64,000 bases of DNA, from positions 248,001-312,000 of the forward strand of contig NZ_JAAZWE010000002.1 in assembly GCF_013185185.1 (NCBI RefSeq), in the 5' to 3' direction. The position numbers were made by a program, and so were the translations under genes. This DNA comes from Saccharibacillus endophyticus. GTDB lineage: Bacteria; Bacillota; Bacilli; Paenibacillales; Paenibacillaceae. The notes under the pieces are model-generated. The model was not told the origin of the DNA. It saw only the letters and a program-made list of their open reading frames with translations, and did no database searches. Position 1 is the stretch's first letter. Every line of letters starts with the position of its first letter. Of the stretch, positions 16,997-24,446 are shown in pieces.

Positions 16997-18725
16997 AGGC
17001 TTCGCCCCCTTCACTGACCTGGGAACGATAAATCTCCCGGTAGATATCGCTATCGTGCATTAATTCCTCATGCGTGCCGAGCGCCGCCACGGCGCCGCGA
17101 TCCATCACGAGAATCAGGTCCGCGCCGCGAACCGCCGAGATCCGCTGCGCGATAATCAGCTTGGTCGTTCCGCTCATTTCCTGCTCCAACGCGCTGCGAA
17201 TTTTCGACTCCGTCGTCAAATCGACCGCGCTTGTGCTGTCATCCAGGATCAGCACCGCGGGCCGCATCAACAGCGCGCGGGCAATCGCAATCCGCTGTTT
17301 CTGTCCGCCGGACAGATTGATGCCTTTTTGCCCCAGCTTCGTGGCGTAACCATCCGGCATCCGTTCGATAAACTCGTGAGCTTGCGCAGAACGGGCTGCA
17401 CGCTCCACTTCCGCGTCCGTCGCTTCCGGTCGGCCGAAACGAATGTTGTCCGCAATACTTCCGCTGAACAAATTCGCTTCCTGAAGCACGACCCCTATCT
17501 TTTCCCGAAGCGAAGACAGTTCAAGCTCCGATACGGGCGTCCCGTCAACGCGGACTTCACCCGAGCGAGGATCATATAGACGAGGAATCAAGCTGATCAA
17601 AGACGTTTTGCCCGATCCCGTCGCTCCCAAAATGCCCAGCGTCTGCCCCGGCAGTACGGTAAAAGAAATATCGCGCAAAGCCAACTCGCCTTTTTCTTTT
17701 CCGTAGCCGAAAGAAACATGATCAAAGTCAACCTGTCCGCCCGTCTGTTCGGCTTGACGTGCATCGATCGGATTTTCGATATCGGAATGCTCGTCGAATA
17801 CTTCATTCACGCGGTCAGCCGAAGCTTTGGCCCGCGAAATAAAGGTCAGAATCATGCCGATCGACAGCATGGAGGACAACATCTGCGTCACATAGTTGAT
17901 ATAGGCCACCAACTCGCCGACAGCCAAATCCCCCGAACGATTCAAAGCCCCTCCGTACCAGAGCACCGCGATAATGCTGATATTCAGAATCAACGTCATG
18001 ATCGGCATATTCAGAGCCATGATGCGCATGCCGCGCGTCATCACGGACGTATAATCGCGATTGACCTCACCGAAACGTTCTTCCTCATAGTCAGAACGGA
18101 CAAACGCCTTCACCACGCGAATCCCGTTCAAATTTTCCTGCAATCGGCCATTGACGCCGTCCAGTCGTTTCTGTACGTTCGCGAACATCGGCAGCGAAAA
18201 GCGGACGAGGAAAAAAAGAAACAGAAACAATAACGGAACCGATACGGCGAGGATCAACGTCAGCTTGGCATTGATCGTCACTGCCATAATCAAGCTGCCC
18301 ATGATCAGCATCGGCGAACGGACAAACATGCGCAGCAGCATCTGCACAAAGGTCTGAAGCTGCGTAACGTCATTCGTAATCCGGGTAATCAACGTCCCCG
18401 TGGGCAGATTATCCAGATTGCGAAAAGACAAAGACTGGACTTTGCCGAATAAAGACCCGCGCAGATCACGGCCGAAATTTTGCGAAGCAATACTCGAATA
18501 AATCGTACAACCGACGCCTCCGATTACCCCCAGTAGGGCAACGCCCAGCATCAACATCCCGGTTCGCCGAATTTCCCCCGCATCTCCTGCCGCAATCCCG
18601 TCATCGACGATCCGTTGAAGCAGCTTCGGCTGCATCAAGTCCATACAGACCTCCAGCACCATAAAAAGCGGCGCCAGCAATGCAGGAAGCCAATACGGCT
18701 TTAAGTATTTCCCCAAACGCCACAT
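16989..18725 (-). CDS. Heterodimeric ABC exporter, subunit with degenerate ATPase residues
   Basis: 578 residues: six membrane helices, then a nucleotide-binding domain with Walker A GATGSGKT, an intact signature LSGGQKQR, Walker B VLILDDSTSAVD with Asp in place of the catalytic Glu, and the H-loop IIAQRIS with Gln in place of His. These are the usual changes of the non-catalytic half in heterodimeric exporters such as B. subtilis YheI/YheH or BmrC/BmrD. Its ATG comes directly after the stop of the Gly/Arg-rich gene, with no gap. Confidence 0.9.
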   Translation of the reverse strand: MWRLGKYLKPYWLPALLAPLFMVLEVCMDLMQPKLLQRIVDDGIAAGDAGEIRRTGMLMLGVALLGVIGGVGCTIYSSIASQNFGRDLRGSLFGKVQSLSFRNLDNLPTGTLITRITNDVTQLQTFVQMLLRMFVRSPMLIMGSLIMAVTINAKLTLILAVSVPLLFLFLFFLVRFSLPMFANVQKRLDGVNGRLQENLNGIRVVKAFVRSDYEEERFGEVNRDYTSVMTRGMRIMALNMPIMTLILNISIIAVLWYGGALNRSGDLAVGELVAYINYVTQMLSSMLSIGMILTFISRAKASADRVNEVFDEHSDIENPIDARQAEQTGGQVDFDHVSFGYGKEKGELALRDISFTVLPGQTLGILGATGSGKTSLISLIPRLYDPRSGEVRVDGTPVSELELSSLREKIGVVLQEANLFSGSIADNIRFGRPEATDAEVERAARSAQAHEFIERMPDGYATKLGQKGINLSGGQKQRIAIARALLMRPAVLILDDSTSAVDLTTESKIRSALEQEMSGTTKLIIAQRISAVRGADLILVMDRGAVAALGTHEELMHDSDIYREIYRSQVSEGGEAYA

Positions 18726-19115
18726 TCAGTTCCCGGCCTCCTCATTGTCGGAAGCTTTCGATTCCTCCAGTCCCGACTCCGAATCCCGCTGTTCGCCATG
18801 CCGACGCCCTCGACCGGATCCCTGATATCCTCGGCGTCCCCCATGACCGCGTTCGCACCCTTCCGGCTTCTCATGCAGCTCAAACACCTGAACGAACTCC
18901 CGAATAATACCGTCCACCGCTTTCAATTCGCCTGCGATTACAGGACGAATGCTTTCAAACGCATTCTCTTCAAGCTGCGACGCCAGCGTCTCCCTTTTCA
19001 GCTCCAGCCGCTCCAAAAAATGCAGTGCCCTCCCTCTACGAAACGTCTGCGCGCCTTCCGTCCTTCCTTCCGCCTTCCCTTTCCTTCCCGGACTCCGTTC
19101 TTTCTCTTCGTCCAT
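18726..19115 (-). CDS. Gly/Arg-rich hypothetical protein leading the ABC exporter operon
   Basis: 129 residues. The N-terminal 30 are basic and low-complexity. A central helical part (RALHFLERLELKRETLASQL to about residue 85) is amphipathic, and the tail is Gly/Arg/Glu-rich. No helix-turn-helix is apparent, so I do not call it a regulator. It abuts the exporter start exactly and lies behind a promoter with two dyads. It may be a small accessory or regulatory partner of the exporter. No known family was recognised. Confidence 0.6.
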   Translation of the reverse strand: MDEEKERSPGRKGKAEGRTEGAQTFRRGRALHFLERLELKRETLASQLEENAFESIRPVIAGELKAVDGIIREFVQVFELHEKPEGCERGHGGRRGYQGSGRGRRHGEQRDSESGLEESKASDNEEAGN

Positions 19116-19144
19116 ATCATTGCCTCGCTTTCGTATTTATCTAA

Positions 19145-19200
19145 TTGTATGCTTATGTATACAAATGTATTCATTTTTTAGCTTATTGTCAATATTGACA
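19145..19200 (-). promoter_or_regulatory. Promoter and two dyad operators of the ABC exporter operon
   Basis: On the minus strand TTGACA (19192-19187), exactly 17 nt, then TACATT (19169-19164) form a good promoter. The -35 lies in a perfect 14-bp palindrome TGTCAATATTGACA (19187-19200). A second dyad, TTGTAT-N8-ATACAA (19145-19164), covers the expected start point. Both are placed as repressor sites would be. The cognate regulator is not encoded next door. Confidence 0.7.
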
Positions 19201-19241
19201 TAATAATAAAGATAAAGCTAAGGCCATCTAGGTGGGCGCAT

Positions 19242-19412
19242 GAAGCGAGAAGACTGCGAGATAAATTGCAAGCGTAGGCTCCCGAAGTGCATTTCTTCGA
19301 AATGCTTCACAATTCGCTGTCTCACTTGGAAAAGTCGATTGAAAGTTTGAGTTGAAGTTTTCCAAGTTCAAAGGCGTCTTTCACTGAATTTCTCTCTCCG
19401 TCTTCTCGCTTC
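19242..19412. repeat. Palindromic intergenic element, copy 2 (two inner modules)
   Basis: Perfect 13-bp terminal arms GAAGCGAGAAGAC and GTCTTCTCGCTTC are extended inward by GAGATAAATT/AATTTCTCTC. Inside are two modules. The first is GCTCCCGAAGTG followed by hairpin CATTTC-ttcg-GAAATG. The second is CGCTGTCTCAC, a hairpin with arms ACTTGGAAAA/TTTTCCAAGT, and TTCAAAGGCGT. The same phrases flank different hairpins in the other copies. The rest of 19413-19820 is AT-rich and shows no convincing gene. Confidence 0.75.
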
Positions 19413-19822
19413 CAGTCATGGTGGAGTTTGTTAGCAGACTTTTTTATTTATTTTTGATCGATAATCACTTTGCGTTAATTTTATAGAGTAGAAGTGACTT
19501 TTGACGAGCGGATAATGTTTCGCGCCGCACTAAAATTGAGAGAAACAACAGATGAACGGACTTGTCTCCATTGAAGATCTGGTTCTGAAATACTATAGTT
19601 GCACAAAACGGTTAGTACATTGATTTTTCGCTTATCGATAAAAAAGGCGTCCGATTTAATTCGAAAATAGATGGTAGATCTGCAAATATGACGAAATCGG
19701 CCCCTGTCCACCGCTGGCAGAAGAATATGAAGCAGATGGCAAACGGTCTGAACCGGCAGGCGAAAAAGACTGAGAACGCCTTCTTGGTCTGGCAACTGTG
19801 GAAAAAGAAATCTTTCATGCAA

Positions 19823-19891
19823 AAGAACCCTAGCCTCCGTACGGAGGCCAGGGTTCTCGACAATCTGGATGGCACGAAGGCCATCCAGATT
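19823..19891 (-). terminator. Two adjacent hairpins downstream of fur
   Basis: AGAACCCT-a-GCCTCCG pairs with CGGAGGC-c-AGGGTTCT (19824-19857) and, read leftward, is followed by TTTTGC, a plausible fur-side terminator. Next to it AATCTGGATGGC pairs with GCCATCCAGATT (19862-19891). Having two strong stems 5 bases apart is unusual. Confidence 0.65.
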
Positions 19892-19913
19892 TTACTTTAC
19901 AATTCTATTTGCA

Positions 19914-20042
19914 GAAGCCTAGCGGACGGGAAAATTCAGAGAGGAACGCCTTTGAGCTCGGAAAACTTCCTTATTTAAATCCAATCAACTTTTCCGAGTG
20001 AGACAGCGTCCCGAACGAATTTTCCCCGCAGCGCCTCGCTTC
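19914..20042 (-). repeat. Palindromic intergenic element, copy 3
   Basis: Read on the minus strand: GAAGCGAGGCGCTGCGGGGA, AAATTCG, ACGCTGTCTCAC, a hairpin with arms CTCGGAAAA/TTTTCCGAG, CTCAAAGGCGTTC, CTGAATTTTCCCG and a closing GGCTTC arm. The order matches copies 2 and 4 while the hairpin arms differ. It begins 25 bases after the fur stop codon. Confidence 0.75.
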
Positions 20043-20067
20043 TCCACTACATAGAATCCGCGCCTTT

Positions 20068-20547
20068 TTACGAGGCGTTCTCCCGATGCCGGTGGCAATC
20101 CCCGTGCTTGCAAGACGAGAACGTTCCGATAAAATCAAGCCGATGATCCGACACGTTAAAACCGTATTCGCGCTTCACGCGCTGCTCCAACTCGCTCAGC
20201 CAATCGTCCTGAATCTCTTCCACTTCGCCGCAGATCGAGCAGATCATATGGTGATGCATATGCTCATGATCCTCGCTGCGCAGATCGAAACGGGCTACGC
20301 CGTCGCCGAAATTCATTTTTTCCACCAAATGAAGTTCGGTCAACAGCTCCAGCGTCCGATAAACCGTTGCCAGGCCGATCTCCGGAAAACGTGTCTTCAC
20401 CCGCATATATACATCCTCGGCGCTCATATGATCCCGTTCATGTTCCAAAAGAACACGCATCGTCGCTTCGCGCTGAATCGTTGATTTATACCCTTTTGAT
20501 ATCATCTGCTGTTTCATTGATTTCAATTGTTCTTCCACACTAACCAC
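20068..20547 (-). CDS. fur: Fur-family metalloregulator
   Basis: 159 residues from a GTG with AAAGGAGG at 10 nt. The N-terminal winged helix (RVLLEHERDHMSAEDVYMRV, then LATVYRTLELL) is the Fur DNA-recognition region. The regulatory metal site HEHMHHHMICSICGEVEEI and the dimerisation domain follow, with a structural CSIC and a second pair CKHGDC (C-x4-C). It is most likely the iron-responsive Fur; Zur or PerR cannot be fully excluded. A Fur-box-like AT-rich site lies upstream, suggesting autoregulation. Confidence 0.9.
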   Translation of the reverse strand: MVSVEEQLKSMKQQMISKGYKSTIQREATMRVLLEHERDHMSAEDVYMRVKTRFPEIGLATVYRTLELLTELHLVEKMNFGDGVARFDLRSEDHEHMHHHMICSICGEVEEIQDDWLSELEQRVKREYGFNVSDHRLDFIGTFSSCKHGDCHRHRENAS

Positions 20548-20619
20548 TAGATTTCAACCTCCTTTGAGCTTCTATGCTGTCTGTTCACCGCTCAGTCGGC
20601 TTTCAGCTTTAACGTTTAA

Positions 20620-20637
20620 TTAGAATGATTATAATTT
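20620..20637 (-). promoter_or_regulatory. Possible Fur box upstream of fur
   Basis: TTAGAATGATTATAATTT contains GATTATAAT-like half sites related to the 7-1-7 Fur consensus but is imperfect. Its position, 75-90 bases before the GTG, would suit autoregulation. Confidence 0.35.
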
Positions 20638-20865
20638 AATAATAACGCAAATTACTGCAATGCGCAAAGATTTTTATCACATTGCCGGCGGCGCTCTTTC
20701 ATATTCCTTCTTATTTATATGGAGAAACGCGCAAAATAAGCGAAACGCAGGCGATAGAGATTTCTCCGATGGCCCGCGAATCGCTTTTCATTATCGTTAT
20801 CTTCTCGCAGCAAACGTAATTCATTTCTTGTATCCGTCCGTCGCGAACATTTATCTATGAAGCAA

Positions 20866-22398
20866 TCAGCTTTTCGCCTCCAATGAAGCCGGCGTGCCGA
20901 CCGATCCTCCTGCTTTGTTGGACGTGCTGGATTTGCCGAGACTGCCTTTTCGCTCCAAGTGCTTCCGGAACGCGTACATGACCGCCAAATGCAGCTTTGC
21001 CTGCGTGTATTTGTACAGGAACCAAGGCATTGAAGGCATATAATCGTGAATGGCCACGACGCAGTCGCTCGACCCCGGAATCATAAGAAATTCAAGCCTG
21101 CCGTGATGGGCATCTTTCGCGTTGGCGAACATGCCTCCGGTAATCCGGTATACGGCACGCTCGTTATCGCTTCGGGACGCGTCGTAACTCAATTCAAGAA
21201 TCGGCTTGCTGAAGAAACGAATATAGATTCGGCTGACTCCGTCCTCGCCGGTCTCCGTACGGATAAACGGTCGCATGATCGATTTGCCCAGCCATTGGAT
21301 ATAATATTCGCCCGCCCAACGCGCATCCTTGCCTTCAGGAAGCGTGACGCGCTGCACGGAACGAACGTCGGATTTTTCCACCTTTTTTTCGTTCTCCGTC
21401 GGCTTTGACTCTTCGTTGCGCGAAGACTCCCGCTGCTTGCGCTCGGCGTCTTGCTTCTTCTTTTCCTCTTCTTCCAACGAATCTCTCGCCGCCTGCTTGA
21501 ACGTGACTTTGCCGTCGCTGATCCCTTCGACTTTCAGGTCGGGGTGGGCAACCATCGGATGAATCAGGCTCTCGATCAGCGGATAAGCCATTTCTTTCGG
21601 CGATCCGGTAATCAGCGAAACCCACAGTCTCGACAAATTGACCGTCAGCAGCGGAAGGTCGATAAAGCGCCGCTTCACTTCGAGCACTTCCGCCATCTGC
21701 TGCATCATTTCTTTGTAGCTCATGATATCCGGTCCGCCCACATCGACCGCGCGCCCTTTGACGTCCTCGTTACCGAGACTGTTTTTCAGCGAATTCAGCA
21801 CGTCGTCCAGCGCAATGGCATGCGTCTTGGTGCGCGTCCAGGTCGGCAGCGTCATGATCGGCAGCCTTTGCACCAGCTTGTAAAGGATCGGGAACGACGA
21901 ACCTTGCGGGCCTACGATCAGTCCTGCGCGAATCGTCGTGACCGGAACGTCGGACGATTCGAGAATGCGCTGCACTTCCAATCGGCTTCGCAAATGGCGC
22001 GACAATTCTTCTTCCGGCACGTCGTCCGGCACGATCCCGCTCAAATATACGATTTGCTTGATGCCATTCTTCCGGGCCGCGCGCGCGAAATGATCGGCGA
22101 GAATCGCGTCCATGTCTTCGAAGTCGCCTTGGGTCAGCTTGGCGGTCGGCATCATGGAATGGATCAGGTAAAAAGCATAATCCGCTCCTTGAAGCGACTC
22201 CAGCGCATCGTCCATCGAATAAAAATCGCAGCTTCTCCATTCCACGTGCTCTTCGTCTTCATGCGAGTCTCCGTGGCGCGACAGCGCGATTACGTCATAA
22301 TCTTCTATAAGTTTCTGCATCAGGTTATGGCCGATATAGCCGCTTGCTCCGGTCAGGATAACCTTGGGGCGTTGTTGATCGTTCGTCTCCTTGTCCAT
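20866..22398 (-). CDS. NAD(P)-binding SDR/NmrA-type protein with DUF2867-like C-terminus
   Basis: 510 residues. A Rossmann fold starts with ILTGASGYIGHN (G17-x-x-G20-x-x-G23). The SDR-like part runs to about residue 300, followed by a highly charged linker (about 305-345, EEEEKKKQDAERKQRE), then a C-terminal domain with MPSMPWFLYKYTQAKLHLAV typical of DUF2867. Proteins of this architecture are uncharacterised oxidoreductase or epimerase relatives. No catalytic Tyr-x3-Lys is obvious. It follows the phosphoesterase gene in the same direction after a terminator. Confidence 0.85.
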   Translation of the reverse strand: MDKETNDQQRPKVILTGASGYIGHNLMQKLIEDYDVIALSRHGDSHEDEEHVEWRSCDFYSMDDALESLQGADYAFYLIHSMMPTAKLTQGDFEDMDAILADHFARAARKNGIKQIVYLSGIVPDDVPEEELSRHLRSRLEVQRILESSDVPVTTIRAGLIVGPQGSSFPILYKLVQRLPIMTLPTWTRTKTHAIALDDVLNSLKNSLGNEDVKGRAVDVGGPDIMSYKEMMQQMAEVLEVKRRFIDLPLLTVNLSRLWVSLITGSPKEMAYPLIESLIHPMVAHPDLKVEGISDGKVTFKQAARDSLEEEEKKKQDAERKQRESSRNEESKPTENEKKVEKSDVRSVQRVTLPEGKDARWAGEYYIQWLGKSIMRPFIRTETGEDGVSRIYIRFFSKPILELSYDASRSDNERAVYRITGGMFANAKDAHHGRLEFLMIPGSSDCVVAIHDYMPSMPWFLYKYTQAKLHLAVMYAFRKHLERKGSLGKSSTSNKAGGSVGTPASLEAKS

Positions 22399-22500
22399 AT
22401 GCGCACCTTCTTCGTATGAGATTTTCTCCGATGTCTATAAGCAAGGTTCAGTAGCCAACATCCTTCATCTACCGCTGATGTTCATTACCCTTTTTCGCGA

Positions 22501-22561
22501 AAAAGAACCCGTTATGCCGACTTGCGCGTTCGTGCGCAAATCCGGGCATACAGGTTCTTTT
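22501..22561 (-). terminator. Terminator after the metallophosphoesterase gene
   Basis: AAAAGAACC...TATGCCGA..TTGCGCG pairs with CGCGCAA..TCCGGCATA..GGTTCTTTT with few mismatches, a long stem of about 26 bp ending in a T run on the minus strand. Confidence 0.85.
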
Positions 22562-22588
22562 CATCGTCAGAGCTTCTCGGTCTTCCTC

Positions 22589-23320
22589 TTAATCTTTCAG
22601 TCCGCGATAACGCCCTGTCGTAATCTCGCGCACATAAGGCTCCAAATCGGGCATGTCCGCTTCCTGCGCTTGGCGCACGGCCAGTTCGATATCGTAAGGC
22701 ACGCGCGCAAACGTCAGGTCCAGCCGGGTCCTGCGCGTCTCGCCGGGATCACCCTCAAGAATCGCGTAAGAGGCCTGCGTCATATCGAGCGGATTGCCCA
22801 CGCTGCCGGCATTGAACAGCATTCGCCCCTCCATATGCTGCATGTAGGCGTTATGAATATCCCCGTATCCCGCCACATCGGCCTTCACGGGTTCTGCGTT
22901 CAAATCCGAATATTCGAACAGGCTGATTTTGCGCTCATAATCGTCCCAAGGTTGTACCCGCTCATAGACGCTGCGCGGAGAAGCATGGAACAACCTCACA
23001 TATCGGCCGCTTAACCTGAACTCGATCGAAAAAGGCAGCGACCGCAAATAATCCATTCTTTGCTCGCCGAGCAGCTTCTGGTGCCACAGCAGCGTCGGAA
23101 ACTCCGTCGGCTGCGGCAAAAACTCGTCCCAATTGCCTCGAACCACATGCCGGCAGTGACGACTTATCAGATCAACCGCAAGGTCCGAGCTCGGTCCTTT
23201 TCCCACCAGATCGCCCAAGCAATAAATTTCCGTGATTCCTCGACTGCCGATATCGTCGAGTACCGCTTCCAATGCCGGAAGATTGCCGTGAATGTCGGAT
23301 ATAATAGCAAATTTACTCAT
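22589..23320 (-). CDS. Metallophosphoesterase (YfcE/ApaH-like)
   Basis: 243 residues with the full calcineurin-like set: DIHGN (D9, H11), GDLVGKGP (D37), GNWDE (N, H-equivalent region), and the late GDIHNAYMQ and NAGSVGNP. It is a soluble di-metal phosphodiesterase or phosphatase of unknown substrate. It starts 18 bases after the truncated GNAT frame and lies in the same direction as the HD hydrolase upstream. Confidence 0.88.
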   Translation of the reverse strand: MSKFAIISDIHGNLPALEAVLDDIGSRGITEIYCLGDLVGKGPSSDLAVDLISRHCRHVVRGNWDEFLPQPTEFPTLLWHQKLLGEQRMDYLRSLPFSIEFRLSGRYVRLFHASPRSVYERVQPWDDYERKISLFEYSDLNAEPVKADVAGYGDIHNAYMQHMEGRMLFNAGSVGNPLDMTQASYAILEGDPGETRRTRLDLTFARVPYDIELAVRQAQEADMPDLEPYVREITTGRYRGLKD

Positions 23321-23337
23321 CGATAATCCTCCGTTTT

Positions 23338-23604
23338 CTACATGCGTGAATCTTGTTTGAACCTAAAAATCCGAACCGCTCGCTCCAGAAAATGCAGCCT
23401 TTTGCGGCGCGCCATCGCTTCCGTCGCTTGCGGTTCCGGCAGTACCCGGGTAAAAGGCATAAACGGAACCAGCTCTTCCCTGCTTTCGCGAATCGCCGCA
23501 TTCAGCTCCGCTCCGTCGCCGGGGCGCGTTGCCCGAACGATTAATCGCGGCGTCTCGAATTGTTCGGGAAAATCCAGCAGGATCGGATCGAAACTTTCTG
23601 TCAT
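23338..23604 (-). pseudogene. Truncated GNAT (RimJ/RimL-type) acetyltransferase, N-terminal part only
   Basis: 88 residues beginning MTESFDPILLDFPEQFETPR followed by LIVRATRPGDGAELN, the RimJ/RimL N-terminus, which is normally part of a protein of about 180 residues. After ARRKRLHFLERAVRIFRF the frame ends and no acetyl-CoA-binding motif follows: the next gene begins 18 bases on. A deletion removed the C-terminal two thirds. Whether the stub is expressed is unknown. Confidence 0.7.
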
Positions 23605-23647
23605 GTTCGCTTTCTCCCTTAATCTCTCCGTCAGGCGATAATCAAAG

Positions 23648-24328
23648 TCACAAACCGTCGGTTCCGTTCCATTCCCGGTCGAATCTCTCCAGAAACTCTT
23701 CCATGAAAGCATGCCGCCGTTCGGCGATTGCAAGACCGGAATCGGTATTCAGCAGGTCTTTGAGCTTCAACAATTTTTCATGAAAATGGTTGATCGCCGT
23801 ATCTTTTCCGTTCCGATATTCTTCGGGCGTCATCTCTTGACGAACCGGGATATTCGGATCGTACATCGGACGGCCTTTTTTCCCGGAGTAGACGAAGGTG
23901 CGCGCGATCCCGATCGCTCCGATCGCATCCAGTCTGTCCGCATCCTGAACGACTTTACCTTCGAGCGTCGTCATGGGCTTGCCTGCTCCGCCTTTGAAAG
24001 ACAATGTCGAAATAATTTCCACGACATGCGCGGCCTCTTCTGCCGTTGCGTCGTTTTCCAGCATCCAGCTCTCCGTCCGCTTCATGCCCGCTTCGGGGTC
24101 GTCGACCAGCTTCTCGTCTACCAGATCGTGCAGCAGCGCGGCCAGTTCGCAGATGAACAAATCCGCTTTTTCGGCTGCCGCGATTCTTTTGGCAAGCTCG
24201 GTCACGCGATGGATATGCCACCAGTCGTGTCCGCTGCCTTCGTGCTCCAGTTCGCTTTTGGCGAGGGCGGCCGCGGCTTGAAGAATATCAGCCTGTCTCG
24301 CTTGGGTAGAACGGTTGTCGTGCATCAT
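23648..24328 (-). CDS. HD-domain hydrolase (YedJ-like)
   Basis: 226 residues with the HD metal site: H in [10 protein letters not shown] (about 37-45), HDLVDEK (about 67-73) and a late D in [17 protein letters not shown]. That last motif is specific for the YedJ/YpgQ subgroup, in which the B. subtilis member hydrolyses (deoxy)nucleoside triphosphates. The pairing of SGHDWWH with DADRLDA makes the assignment firm. It lies 119 bases after clpB on the same strand. Confidence 0.88.
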   Translation of the reverse strand: MMHDNRSTQARQADILQAAAALAKSELEHEGSGHDWWHIHRVTELAKRIAAAEKADLFICELAALLHDLVDEKLVDDPEAGMKRTESWMLENDATAEEAAHVVEIISTLSFKGGAGKPMTTLEGKVVQDADRLDAIGAIGIARTFVYSGKKGRPMYDPNIPVRQEMTPEEYRNGKDTAINHFHEKLLKLKDLLNTDSGLAIAERRHAFMEEFLERFDREWNGTDGL

Positions 24329-24446
24329 TTCATGCTCCTTTATTGCGTGATCTTATTATTGTAGCTCAAAAGTGCTGCCGAGGGGAGAAAGTGCGGGCGC
24401 TTCGTGAAAATTGCCAGCCTATGCTTCCACTGAAGATCAAGACGAA

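Noticed and set aside
19688..19978. A 96-codon + strand frame in the gap before fur
   Set aside because: It reads through two hairpins and the palindromic element, has no ribosome site, and a competing frame is equally plausible.
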